From: NBLH01 sp050296515
GTDB taxonomy: Bacteria; Bacteroidota; Bacteroidia; Bacteroidales; NBLH01
Length of the DNA: 64,000 bases
Assembly: GCA_050296515.1 (NCBI GenBank)
Contig: JBNKRJ010000033.1
Coordinates: 1 to 64,000 of the forward strand
Direction of reading: 5' to 3'
Shown: positions 16,658 through 24,251 of the stretch, in pieces
Position numbering within the stretch: the first letter of the stretch is position 1
How the letters are laid out: every line of letters starts with the position of its first letter
The notes under the pieces: generated by a model
Databases searched by the model: none
The model's input: only the letters and a program-made list of their open reading frames with translations
Told to the model about the DNA's origin: nothing
Program-made: the position numbers and the translations under genes

Positions 16658-16990
16658 TTAATTATTTTTGCCTCGTAATCCATTAAAAATACTCAATACC
16701 AGGCTGAGTAATAAAGCGGCCCAAAAGCCATCAACTACAAAGCCAGGAATCAAAATTCCTGCCAGTTTAACCATGGCGGCATTTATTATCAGCAAAAATA
16801 AACCCAGGGTAAACAGGGTAATTGGAATGGTAAGTACTACCAAAATTGGCCTGACAATGGCATTGATTACAGCCATTACTATGGCAACAATCAGGGCTGT
16901 TATAAAACCGTTTACCTCAATTCCAGGAATTAAATAAGCACCTAGTATCACTACCAGTGCGCTAATTATTAGGTTAATAATGGTTCTCAT
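16658..16990 (-). CDS. PF04020-type membrane protein (phage-holin 4 superfamily, YvlD-like)
   Basis: The 110-residue protein is four transmembrane helices with short loops, and has the family signature AIVMAVINAIVRPILVVLTI followed by PITLFTLGLFLLIINAAMVK. Despite the database name it is a widespread chromosomal membrane protein with no shown holin role. It starts 3 bases after the stop of the SecD-head-domain gene upstream, so the two are likely one transcript, possibly continuing into the M16-like gene 34 bases downstream. Confidence 0.9.
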   Translation of the reverse strand: MRTIINLIISALVVILGAYLIPGIEVNGFITALIVAIVMAVINAIVRPILVVLTIPITLFTLGLFLLIINAAMVKLAGILIPGFVVDGFWAALLLSLVLSIFNGLRGKNN

Positions 16991-16993
16991 GTG

Positions 16994-17446
16994 TTATTCA
17001 GTTAATGTTTTAAATAGCTTTTCTACTTTTTTATCATCAAAATTACCTGTAATTTGCACTTTTCCACCTGTTATTTCTTGTTGAATTATCGGAGCCATAA
17101 GCAACTCATTATCCACTAGTATGGCCAACATCTTTTGAAGATTGCTGGCAGTTAATGCAGCAAACTTTTTTGCTCCAACCGAATTCATTTCAAGCATTAT
17201 AATGGGCGAATTTGTATAATCATCATGCGATTTTATTACAAAATCAATGTCATTTTGAGTAATTTCTGTTTTTGGATTCAAATAAATCTTTCTGCCATCC
17301 ATTTCCATCTCTTCATAACCTTCAGTTATTTCACTTTCTGCCAGACGAAAGGCGATTTGTGCATTTTTTGAAACTGGTAATTTTTCTTCGTTGCTGCACA
17401 TTGGTATAAGCAAGATGATGGTAAGTAGCAGACTAGTTATTTTCAT
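16994..17446 (-). CDS. SecD P1-head-domain exported protein
   Basis: The 150-residue protein has an N-terminal hydrophobic segment ending in PMCSN; Cys17 may be lipidated, though methionine at -1 makes the lipobox atypical. The mature part matches the periplasmic P1 head subdomain of SecD: FRLAESEITEGYEEMEMDG, then NSVGAKKFAALTASNLQKML and LLMAPIIQQEITGGKVQITG, the last being nearly identical in pattern to the SecD sequence. It lacks SecD's membrane part, so it is a stand-alone head domain whose partner is unknown. It is followed directly by the PF04020 membrane-protein gene. Confidence 0.75.
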   Translation of the reverse strand: MKITSLLLTIILLIPMCSNEEKLPVSKNAQIAFRLAESEITEGYEEMEMDGRKIYLNPKTEITQNDIDFVIKSHDDYTNSPIIMLEMNSVGAKKFAALTASNLQKMLAILVDNELLMAPIIQQEITGGKVQITGNFDDKKVEKLFKTLTE

Positions 17447-17530
17447 GTTTTAAGGTATTATGAGTCTTTTTATTAGACGTTTATTCGGTTGTTTACACCA
17501 AAAAAAGATTTACTTCGCAGAGTCCTGTGG

Positions 17531-17599
17531 GATTCCTTCATCGCACCTCCTCGGAATGACGTCATTGCGAAGACGAGGCGCGAGGATGAAGCAATCTCT
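17531..17599. repeat. Long imperfect palindrome centred on AATGACGTCATT
   Basis: The perfect 12-bp centre (17555-17566) is flanked by arms that match with small gaps: GATTCCTTCATC on the left and GATGAAGCAATC on the right, with GCACCTCC against GACGAGGCGCGAGG between. This type of dispersed repeat (…AATGACGTCATTGCGA…) occurs in many genomes. A 77-residue frame running through it (17489-17722) is not considered coding. Confidence 0.75.
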
Positions 17600-17663
17600 T
17601 ACATAGAGAATATAATCAAAGGTATAAACTATTGTATAATCATATTTTATTTTAATTCTTCAC

Positions 17664-18746
17664 TTAAATATTTAGTATATGTTCGATTTTCTCAAACTTA
17701 CAATAAATTTTGGTTTTTCTGAGTTCTTCAATCGCCTTTTCTAATTCAAATTTATTTTGTGAAACGGTGTAAAACCAGTTTTTATTACTAAGATAAACCG
17801 CTAAATATTCTTGTTCAGTTTGCCCGGGTGTGGGGATTAAAATTGCACTTTTTTTAAGTGTTACTAAATCCATAATGCTGGAATATCCTGAGCGACAAAT
17901 AATTATATTGGTTTTAAGTAACAGGCTCTTGAGCTTATTTGTTTCCAAATGATTTAAGAATTGAATATTTTTAAATGGAGATTTTGACTCAGAACCGGGG
18001 TTTCCTTGAACAATTAATGTTTTATAAGCCGTTTTCGAAATTTGTTGGGTCAATATGTCTTCTAGAATGGTTCGTTGTGGTTCCGGCCCTGAAAGAATTA
18101 CTAAAATATCATACTCTGCCTTAAACCTGTCAGGTTTCTCAAAACCTGTCAGGTTTTTTCGTGGTTCAGATTTAAATCTTGACAAAATCCCAATATATTT
18201 AACATTTTGGGGCTTCTTGCCTGGATGTGATAATTCACCAGCCAGGTTATTTTCACCTTCTAAATCTGGTACCCAGCATTCATTATATTTATTTATAAAC
18301 CTGTGATTTATTTTATTAATAAAGGGCTCAAAAAAACAAAGTTTTTTAGGACTTTTTATCCAAAGCTGGTGGGTGATGAAAATGCTGTGTGCATTTTTGT
18401 TCCACAAGCCATATCTGTTGTCAGAAATTACAATATCTATTTTGTGTTTTTTGATGATTTTCTTTAAAAACTGGTGCTCTTTATGGATACCCCAAAGTAT
18501 TTTGGGTGAAGATGTAAGCATTTTTAAAACCATCGGCCCTTTCTTAGAGTATTTTATTGCTGGTGAGGGAATTACAATGCTTTTAAGATTTGGAAAATGC
18601 TCTTGCAAGAATAACAAAGGAGCTTTATTAGCTCCTATAATTACTTCAAAATTTGCTTCTAAAAGTCGATTGATAATTTCTATATCTCTGGAAGCGTGAC
18701 CAAGGCCCCAATTTAACGGAGATACTAGTACCCTTTTATTCAACAT
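17664..18746 (-). CDS. GT28/MurG-like glycosyltransferase
   Basis: The 360-residue protein has a two-Rossmann layout. The N-terminus VLVSPLNWGLGHASRDIEII carries the GxGH motif that binds the acceptor in MurG-like enzymes, and the C-terminal half carries a donor-site region (FLNHLETNKLKSLLLKTNII, then CRSGYSSIMDLVTLKKSAIL and PTPGQTEQEYLA). It should transfer a sugar from a nucleotide donor to a lipid or glycan; the substrate is unknown. Residues encoded at 18123-18156 (KNLTGFEKPDRF) come from a tandem palindromic repeat inserted in frame in a loop. The gene starts 8 bases after the stop of the upstream lipoprotein gene (18755), so both may be one transcript. Confidence 0.85.
   Translation of the reverse strand: MLNKRVLVSPLNWGLGHASRDIEIINRLLEANFEVIIGANKAPLLFLQEHFPNLKSIVIPSPAIKYSKKGPMVLKMLTSSPKILWGIHKEHQFLKKIIKKHKIDIVISDNRYGLWNKNAHSIFITHQLWIKSPKKLCFFEPFINKINHRFINKYNECWVPDLEGENNLAGELSHPGKKPQNVKYIGILSRFKSEPRKNLTGFEKPDRFKAEYDILVILSGPEPQRTILEDILTQQISKTAYKTLIVQGNPGSESKSPFKNIQFLNHLETNKLKSLLLKTNIIICRSGYSSIMDLVTLKKSAILIPTPGQTEQEYLAVYLSNKNWFYTVSQNKFELEKAIEELRKTKIYCKFEKIEHILNI
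18123..18156. repeat. Two palindromic AAACCTGTCAGGTTT units inside a coding region
   Basis: AAACCTGTCAGGTTT at 18123-18137 and again at 18142-18156, period 19. Each has 7-bp arms around one base. The repeat lies inside the glycosyltransferase gene and keeps its frame; because 19 is not a multiple of three, the two copies are read in different frames (NLTGF and KPDRF). Confidence 0.85.
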
Positions 18747-18754
18747 AAAAGGTT

Positions 18755-19405
18755 CTATTTCAATTTAAACGTAATATCCGAATTATATTCAGGCCGAATA
18801 ATCTCAAACATACTCCCCTTTAATTCTGCTCGTTTATTATCCGATGATAAAGTGACGTTTGGGTTGTCAATTTTCTTAACTTTTCGTTTAAAGTTAAAAA
18901 TAACAGCGTATTTATAATAATCTTTCATTGACTCCATATCTTTATTGCCTGAAATATCTTTATCCGATTTTGGTCCGGAATACATCAGTGTTTTCTTGCC
19001 TTTTTTTGTAAAATAAACATGCGGTTCATCGCTAATGCTTTTGCTTACAGCAGTGTTTTGAGTATTCGATGCATTCAAAGCTGTGTTTAGTTCTTCCAAA
19101 TCCTTAAAATCATAACTCATAAATAAGGTTTTGGTTCCTTTTTCCCATCCATATTGTATGTTTTTAACTCCAACACTGTCAAGCTTATATGCACTTTCTT
19201 TGAAAACAAAGTCCAAAGAGTCTTGCATCTCTTGCATTGATGTTCCTGAGCTATCCATTCCTGCCATCATTTCCAAGAAGCTCCCCATGTCGATAGATAA
19301 CTTTGCCGAGCCCGAAAAATCTTTGTTGAAAGTGTATTCTTGTGTGATTGTACAACTTGTTATAAACGCGATAATAAGAAGAAAAACAAACGATTTTATT
19401 TTCAT
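18755..19405 (-). CDS. Hypothetical lipoprotein
   Basis: The 216-residue protein has a signal peptide with lipobox ITSC (Cys at residue 18). The mature part begins with TITQEYTFNKDFSGSAKLSIDMG, a pattern seen in Bacteroidota lipoproteins with a bilayered beta sheet, followed by a methionine- and serine-rich helix (MMAGMDSSGTSMQEMQDSLD) and more strands (KKTLMYSGPKS, NPNVTLSSDNKRAELKGSMF). I do not recognise a named family. It faces away from the gene at 19525 across a 119-base promoter region and is probably cotranscribed with the glycosyltransferase downstream. Confidence 0.7.
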   Translation of the reverse strand: MKIKSFVFLLIIAFITSCTITQEYTFNKDFSGSAKLSIDMGSFLEMMAGMDSSGTSMQEMQDSLDFVFKESAYKLDSVGVKNIQYGWEKGTKTLFMSYDFKDLEELNTALNASNTQNTAVSKSISDEPHVYFTKKGKKTLMYSGPKSDKDISGNKDMESMKDYYKYAVIFNFKRKVKKIDNPNVTLSSDNKRAELKGSMFEIIRPEYNSDITFKLK

Positions 19406-19458
19406 ATCTATTTCAAATAAGATGATTTTTAATCAAAGATAGGTTTTATTGGCTTAAG

Positions 19459-19489
19459 TTTGAATTTTTGCAACAATCCATTAATTTTG
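19459..19489 (+). promoter_or_regulatory. Consensus Bacteroidota promoter (TTTG-N19-TAATTTTG)
   Basis: TTTG at 19459-19462, exactly 19 bases, then TAATTTTG at 19482-19489: a perfect fit to the Bacteroides sigma-ABfr consensus, 35 bases before the ATG at 19525. Confidence 0.85.
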
Positions 19490-19524
19490 CAACCTGAAAA
19501 CTACGCAAACTAACCAGAACTGTT

Positions 19525-20250
19525 ATGCTAAAAATGAGGGCTGTATTATTGGCATATATCATTGTCAGTTTTACCACAATTAGTGCTCAGGAAGGTTTTT
19601 CTGATTGGGAGAAAACTTATTTTCAGGAAAATGCAACCAAAAGCCAAAAAGAATTCGTAAAAAAAGTTACCCTTCCTTTCGGAATAAAAGTCCCCAATGT
19701 TCGACCTTCTATTTACAGCATGGATATTCGCAGAGGATGGGATGCTTGTTTAAAACGAAGTTTTGCTGCTTTTTTTACCGAATCAAAATCATACAAACAC
19801 AATAAGACGGTTGCCTTGGTTTATGGCTTGTTTAACCTGGGAAACTACGATGTTTTTAAATATCAATCAGCTCTGAAAGAGAATTTCAACGATACCTTGT
19901 GGGTTGAGCAAGCTTTTGCCTTGTTGTTACCTTTGTTTAAGGAAAGCTGGTACCTATTGGATAGCGAAACTCGTGAAATTTATACCACCATATTAAAGCA
20001 TTCTGAGAAATATCTTGAAACATTTGATTATGAGGACGAAAAGCTTTACTGCAATCAGTTGATAGTGCTCTCAAAGCCAGACCAATTTATTTCCAAAAGC
20101 ATTAATTGTTCGGCACCAAATGAATTTAGAAAGGCTGAAGCATTTATTTTCAGAAGAATTAGGGATGCAAAAGAGCAAAAGGGGAACTGGACAGTATCTT
20201 GGGCAAAAAAGATGCTTGAAATAATGAGGAGGAGTTTGGTGATTAGTTAA
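19525..20250 (+). CDS. Secreted protein of unknown function
   Basis: The 241-residue product has a signal peptide ending in TISAQ (about residue 22) and no further membrane segment. The mature protein is mainly helical, with GWDACLKRSFAAFFTESKSY, EQAFALLLPLFKESWYLLDS and a C-terminal RRIRDAKEQKGNWTVSWAKK. I recognise no domain. Expression is well supported by the consensus promoter at 19459-19489. Its final 4 bases overlap the end of the convergent DUF58 gene. Confidence 0.7.
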   Translation: MLKMRAVLLAYIIVSFTTISAQEGFSDWEKTYFQENATKSQKEFVKKVTLPFGIKVPNVRPSIYSMDIRRGWDACLKRSFAAFFTESKSYKHNKTVALVYGLFNLGNYDVFKYQSALKENFNDTLWVEQAFALLLPLFKESWYLLDSETREIYTTILKHSEKYLETFDYEDEKLYCNQLIVLSKPDQFISKSINCSAPNEFRKAEAFIFRRIRDAKEQKGNWTVSWAKKMLEIMRRSLVIS

Positions 20251-21170
20251 TAAAGCTTCTGCCTCTTAATCAAGTAAGGAATAAGAACCTCTTTAAAACC
20301 ACCTTTTATATCTGCCTCAACAAAATCAATTTTGTATTGGGCACATTTTAGTTTAAGTTCTTCAAATGCTGCTGAAGATTGTTGTTTAAATAAATCGCGC
20401 ACATCATTGGGGTTTAATTTCAACGATTTACCAGATTCCAGATCAATAAATTTATAAGGCCTGTTTTGGTAGTCAAAATCAATTTCAAGCGATTTATCCA
20501 CTACATGAAAAAGTATGACCTCATGCTTATTGTGTCGAAGATGCTGCATAGCTGAAAATATTTCCTCGGTGCTTTGGTCAGCTATCATATCACTAAAAAT
20601 AATAACCAGCGAGCGCTTATGAATTTGCTCTGCAATGTTGTGTAAGGTTTCTGAAATAGATGTACCCTTTTTTAGCTGGTATTCATCCCTTTCGAGTAAC
20701 TTGCTTAGCTCAGCATATAATCTTTTGGTATGGGTGGATGACAGCCTTGCTTCAGTATGCAATTCTACATTATCAGAAAACAAGGTGAGTCCAACTGCAT
20801 CACGCTGTTTATTAAGTAAATAGATAAGTGAAGCGGATATTAAAACCGAAAAAGAGAGTTTGTTTTGAGCACTTTTCTTTCCATACGGAAAAAGCATAGA
20901 TGAAGATGTATCAATAAGTATCTGGCTTCGTAAGTTGGTTTCTTCTTCGTAGCGTTTTACAAACAATTTATCTGTGCGGGCAAACAGTTTCCAGTCAATA
21001 TGGCGTGTTGGTTCTCCTTTATTATACAAGCGATGCTCTGCAAATTCCACCGAAAAACCGTGAAAAGGGCTTTTATGCAATCCGGTTATAAACCCTTCAA
21101 CAACCTGTTTTGCTAAAAAATCAAGTTGATTAAATTGTTGAAAATCTTGTATTTCAATGGTGCTTTGCAC
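20247..21170 (-). CDS. DUF58 domain-containing protein
   Basis: The 307-residue cytoplasmic protein has the complete DUF58/VWA-like pattern: GFSVEFAEHRLYNKGEPTRH then IDWKLFARTDKLFVKRYEEE (about 38-77), and a von Willebrand A-like metal-site segment ILIDTSSSMLFP with the DxSxS motif near residue 86. In most Bacteroidota DUF58 genes sit beside a MoxR ATPase and BatA/BatB genes; no such neighbours are present here. A role in MoxR-dependent assembly or stress tolerance is therefore only a family-based guess. The product ends in IKRQKLY, and the gene is followed by the convergent gene at 19525-20250. Confidence 0.92.
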   Translation of the reverse strand: MQSTIEIQDFQQFNQLDFLAKQVVEGFITGLHKSPFHGFSVEFAEHRLYNKGEPTRHIDWKLFARTDKLFVKRYEEETNLRSQILIDTSSSMLFPYGKKSAQNKLSFSVLISASLIYLLNKQRDAVGLTLFSDNVELHTEARLSSTHTKRLYAELSKLLERDEYQLKKGTSISETLHNIAEQIHKRSLVIIFSDMIADQSTEEIFSAMQHLRHNKHEVILFHVVDKSLEIDFDYQNRPYKFIDLESGKSLKLNPNDVRDLFKQQSSAAFEELKLKCAQYKIDFVEADIKGGFKEVLIPYLIKRQKLY

Positions 21171-21239
21171 AGTTGGAAATTAGAAATTTGTTATTAAAGA
21201 TGAAACTATAATTATCGAGTAACTAATGGACAATGACCA

Positions 21240-21282
21240 AAATAAAAAGCAGTAGACAAAACAATTATGCATGCCTACTGCT
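21240..21282 (-). terminator. Terminator of trxA
   Basis: AGCAGTAG (21248-21255) and CTACTGCT (21275-21282) form an 8-bp stem; reading on the minus strand the hairpin is followed by TTTTATTTT. It lies just after the thioredoxin stop codon. Confidence 0.75.
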
Positions 21283-21301
21283 AAAATCCTTTAGTCAAAT
21301 T

Positions 21302-21619
21302 TTATAATAAAGCTTCCAGTTTTTCAGCGAGTACTTTTTTAGGTACAGCACCTACTTGCTTATCAACCTGTTCGCCACCTTTAAAAAACAGTAAAGTTGG
21401 GATGTTTCTGATACTGAATTTATTAGCAGTTTCAGGATTTGTGTCAACATCAACCTTTACCATTACCGCTTTATCTGCGTAATCATCAGCCAATTCTTTT
21501 ACAATTGGGCCAACCATTCTGCATGGTCCACACCATTCTGCCCAAAAATCAACCAAAACCGGCTTATCTGATTTTAATACAACTTCTTCAAAATTAGCGT
21601 CAGTTCCTTCAATTACCAT
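21302..21619 (-). CDS. trxA: Thioredoxin
   Basis: The 105-residue protein is a single thioredoxin domain with active site WCGPC at 29-33 (DFWAEWCGPCRM), the cis-proline segment RNIPTLLFFKGGE, and the normal length of the family. It reduces protein disulfides in the cytoplasm. No signal peptide is present. A TACATTTG promoter element is 38 bases upstream and a terminator follows, so it is a single-gene unit. Confidence 0.96.
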   Translation of the reverse strand: MVIEGTDANFEEVVLKSDKPVLVDFWAEWCGPCRMVGPIVKELADDYADKAVMVKVDVDTNPETANKFSIRNIPTLLFFKGGEQVDKQVGAVPKKVLAEKLEALL

Positions 21620-21656
21620 AATATGTCTTTTTAGAATTGTTATATGAATGTTTTCA

Positions 21657-21664
21657 CAAATGTA
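21657..21664 (-). promoter_or_regulatory. trxA -7 promoter element (TACATTTG)
   Basis: TACATTTG on the minus strand is a perfect TANNTTTG match 38 bases before the trxA start codon. The -33 element is not clear. Confidence 0.65.
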
Positions 21665-21743
21665 AGTAATTCATTTTAGAAAAAAATTGTTCTAAACAAG
21701 AAAAATGTTAAAGTATTAATACTATTAGATAGTTTTATATGAT

Positions 21744-22171
21744 TTATTTATGATGGAGAACAAACCGTTTCCGGTTTTCTTTGTCTTTTTCAGAAAGCTC
21801 TACTCCTTTTGCTTTTAAGGTTAAACCAACTTCAGAAATTTTTGTATTTAATTTTTGCTTCATGTTTTTAACATGCTACCAGTGAGTAGTTTATAGGTGG
21901 TAAATAAGGCTACTTTTTTGTTTTTTAAATCAGGTAATTGTTGTGTAAACTCAACCCATTTTTTGTCCGGATGTTGTAAAATCACAAATAAGCCACTGGT
22001 CCAGCAGCCAAGGAAAATAAAATTGGCCTTTTCTGCTTCTTCGTTTGTGAAGTTTTGCACTGGAATAGCTTTAACTTCAATATCTAAAGTGCTGAGAAAG
22101 TCACGAATAGCAAACCCGTACTTTTTTGTTGTTCCGGTTTTGCTTTGATAAACTATTAATGCATTTTTTAC
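21744..22171 (-). pseudogene. Frameshifted flavodoxin-family gene
   Basis: The minus strand encodes a flavodoxin-like protein in two frames. From about 22171 the frame reads KNALIVYQSKTGTTKKYGFA, with the FMN phosphate-binding SKTGTT loop, continuing through FIFLGCWTSGLFVILQHPDK and KVALFTTYKLLTGSMLK. There a run of five A (around 21867-21871) ends it at a TGA, whereas one more A would continue into NMKQKLNTKISEVGLTLKAK and a stop at 21744. No ATG, GTG or TTG precedes the first frame after the upstream in-frame TAG. Two defects make a decaying gene likely; homopolymer sequencing error or slippage are alternatives. An intact 66-codon internal frame (21860-22060) is only part of it. Confidence 0.75.
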
Positions 22172-22237
22172 TTGTTTTAACTTTAGCTAAGTGATTAATA
22201 TATAGTATGTTATCTTGATAAGCAGCAAGGTTTCTTT

Positions 22238-22262
22238 ATAAACCCCTCTATGAGGGTTTCAT
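22238..22262. repeat. Dispersed 25-bp hairpin repeat, copy 1
   Basis: ATAAACCCCTCTA followed by TGAGGGTTTCAT; the arms AAACCC and GGGTTT can pair. A copy with 23 of 25 identical bases lies at 53554-53578, also intergenic. Confidence 0.7.
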
Positions 22263-22374
22263 TTGTTTTTAATTTTTAATGCTAATTTGAGTCTCAAAAT
22301 TAAGCACAAATTTTATTATCTATACAAAGAATCCTTCTATTCTTTTCTATCTTTATTCGGTAAATTAGAAACCT

Positions 22375-23088
22375 ATGGAAAATAATCAGTTTATTATTGT
22401 TTTAGTATTAGTAGTTGTAGCTGAGGGCATTGCTGCATTTTTTTTTGTAAAAAACCGTAAAATTCTTCAGCTAATTTCACAGACTGTAACATCGCGTATT
22501 GCAAATGTGCGAAATGGGTTTTACGAAATAAAGGGGCGTGTGGTAGCTTTGGAACCGCCATTAATAACTCCGCTTAGCAAAAAAGCATGTGTTTATTATG
22601 ATTTTTTAGTCGAAGAAAAAAGGAGTAGTGGAAAAAGCAGTCATTGGGCAAAATATATAAAAGATATTCAGCATCAAATATTTGGAGTAGATGATGGTAG
22701 CGGAACGGCAGTAATAGAACCCCAAAATGCAGTAATGAAACTGGGGGTGGATAGAAAAGAGCGATCCGGGTTATTTAATAAAGCTGACGAGGTGCAAAAG
22801 GAAGTGCTTAATCAATATGGAAAAAGAAATAAAGGTCTGATTTTTGAAAAAACGCTGCGCTATCGTGAGATATATTTGGAAGAAGGGGATGAGGTAATTG
22901 TTTTAGGTGAAGTCAATTCAAGAGATGATTTTAGACCGGTTTTTAAAAAGTTAAACCAACCCATGTTTGTTTCGGATAAACCTGAAAATGAGCTGGTTTC
23001 ATCTTATCGAAACAAAGTCTATTTATCTGTTGCTGTGATGATTATTGCAGCTGTGGTATTGGTCGCTTTTTCGACTAATGTGTTTTAA
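22375..23088 (+). CDS. GIDE/BAM-domain membrane protein
   Basis: The 237-residue protein has an N-terminal transmembrane helix (about 7-25) and a C-terminal one (about 213-232) around a GIDE (beside-a-membrane) domain, the region found next to the RING finger in the mitochondrial ubiquitin ligase MULAN. Signatures are FYEIKGRVVALEPPLITPLS, KKACVYYDFLVEE, IFGVDDGSGTAVIEP and REIYLEEGDEVIVLGEV. No RING finger is present, so it is not itself a ligase. In bacteria the function is unknown. A paralogue follows after 19 bases, probably in the same transcript. Confidence 0.82.
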   Translation: MENNQFIIVLVLVVVAEGIAAFFFVKNRKILQLISQTVTSRIANVRNGFYEIKGRVVALEPPLITPLSKKACVYYDFLVEEKRSSGKSSHWAKYIKDIQHQIFGVDDGSGTAVIEPQNAVMKLGVDRKERSGLFNKADEVQKEVLNQYGKRNKGLIFEKTLRYREIYLEEGDEVIVLGEVNSRDDFRPVFKKLNQPMFVSDKPENELVSSYRNKVYLSVAVMIIAAVVLVAFSTNVF

Positions 23089-23107
23089 TTCATTTTTTTA
23101 ATCGGAA

Positions 23108-23821
23108 GTGATATTTTTTGACTCTTCTTATTTTATTGTTTCTATATCTTTGATTATTGAGAGTATTGCCATTGTTAAATTACTCAATAATATTAAATCC
23201 TATAAAGAAACCAAGCCTTTAATTATAAAGAAAATAGTAGATTTAGAAAAGGGAATGTCTGCTATTCAGGGAAGAATTGTTGCATTAGAACCTGAGCTTG
23301 TAAGTCCTTATAGAAAAAAAAAATGTGTGTATTACCATTTTGAAGTGAAGCAAAAGATGTCAATGGGCTTAAGGGGAACAATAACTTGGTGGTGGAACAA
23401 TCTGGTCGATGATGAAAAGAATATAGCGATTGGAGTAGATGATGGCACAGGAATGGTGGAGATTGACCTAAAGAAAGCCTCTGTTTCTGTAATGAAGAGA
23501 TTTGAATTCGAAATCTCATGGTTTAAATTCCCAAATGATTATCAACGAAAAGTGCTTTCAAACTATGAATTCAAAAAGGATGCTTTTGGAATACCTTTAG
23601 AAATGAGATTTAAAGAATACATTATCGAAGAAGGTACTGAAGTTTATTTGCAGGGAGACGTTTTTCCTACAAATGATACAAGATCCCTTTTTAAAAATGC
23701 CGCGAACATAATTATTTCAAAACCAGGGAAAAATGTTTTATTAAAAAAATACAAAAAAAATATTTTTCTTTCAGTACTATCGATAATTGCAGGAATTGCT
23801 ATACTTTTTTTGTTAGTTTGA
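23108..23821 (+). CDS. GIDE/BAM-domain membrane protein, second copy
   Basis: This paralogue of the preceding gene has the same length (237 residues) and layout: N-terminal membrane helix, GIDE domain (MSAIQGRIVALEPELVSPYR, KKKCVYYHFEVKQ, AIGVDDGTGMVEIDL, KEYIIEEGTEVYLQGDVF) and a C-terminal membrane helix (about 216-236). The two are clearly related but strongly diverged, so the duplication is old. Translation starts at GTG 23108; there is no nearby ATG that would keep the first helix. Two membrane-anchored BAM proteins side by side suggest a heteromeric complex, which is inference. Confidence 0.8.
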   Translation: MIFFDSSYFIVSISLIIESIAIVKLLNNIKSYKETKPLIIKKIVDLEKGMSAIQGRIVALEPELVSPYRKKKCVYYHFEVKQKMSMGLRGTITWWWNNLVDDEKNIAIGVDDGTGMVEIDLKKASVSVMKRFEFEISWFKFPNDYQRKVLSNYEFKKDAFGIPLEMRFKEYIIEEGTEVYLQGDVFPTNDTRSLFKNAANIIISKPGKNVLLKKYKKNIFLSVLSIIAGIAILFLLV

Positions 23822-23829
23822 GAAAAATA

Positions 23830-24237
23830 CTACTCCCACCTAATACTAATCGGAATAGTATAATAAACGCAGACTGGTTGCCCGTGCTGCATACCAGGAG
23901 TCCATCTTGGGAGTTTGTTTATCACCCTTAACGCTTCTAAATCCAGTTTTGGGTGAACAGAACGAATAATCTTAGCCCGTTCTATCTTCCCTTTTTTTGT
24001 AACACAAAACTCAACATATATTTTACCTATGTTCACTTCTTCAATGGGAAGATCCTCCGGATATTTTATGTTTTCCGAAATAAATTTTCTCAGTGCAATT
24101 TCTCCTCCCGGAAATTCGGGCATTTTATCCACAATAACAAAAATACTGTCTTCATTACATGTATATCTGTGCTTTTTCTCTTGAGCAAAGCTAGTGGATG
24201 AAATTAATATGGTCAGAATAAATAGTAAAGTTTTCAT
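23830..24237 (-). CDS. TonB C-terminal-domain protein
   Basis: The 135-residue product has a cleavable signal peptide (ends SSTSFAQ, about residue 19) followed by a TonB C-terminal domain: VDKMPEFPGGEIALRKFISE, NIKYPE, GKIYVEFCVTKKGKIERAKI and LPRWTPGMQHGQPVCVYYTI. It lacks the N-terminal membrane anchor and proline-rich spacer of energy-transducing TonB, so it is a periplasmic stand-alone TonB-C domain, common in Bacteroidota, with uncertain role. It is followed closely upstream by the YCII lipoprotein gene (14-base gap), and the two probably share a transcript. Confidence 0.88.
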   Translation of the reverse strand: MKTLLFILTILISSTSFAQEKKHRYTCNEDSIFVIVDKMPEFPGGEIALRKFISENIKYPEDLPIEEVNIGKIYVEFCVTKKGKIERAKIIRSVHPKLDLEALRVINKLPRWTPGMQHGQPVCVYYTIPISIRWE

Positions 24238-24251
24238 AATTTGTGATTTCT

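Noticed and set aside
16658..16990. Prophage holin
   Set aside because: The PF04020 family carries the word holin in its name but is chromosomal in most bacteria; no phage gene lies nearby.
17555..17566. AATGACGTCATT read as a regulator operator
   Set aside because: The palindrome is the centre of a ~70-bp dispersed repeat of a type common in many genomes, so a specific operator role is not supported.
17489..17722. 77-residue plus-strand frame between the SecD-head gene and the glycosyltransferase
   Set aside because: It runs through the long palindromic repeat at 17531-17599 and into the end of the convergent glycosyltransferase gene; the repeat origin explains the open frame.
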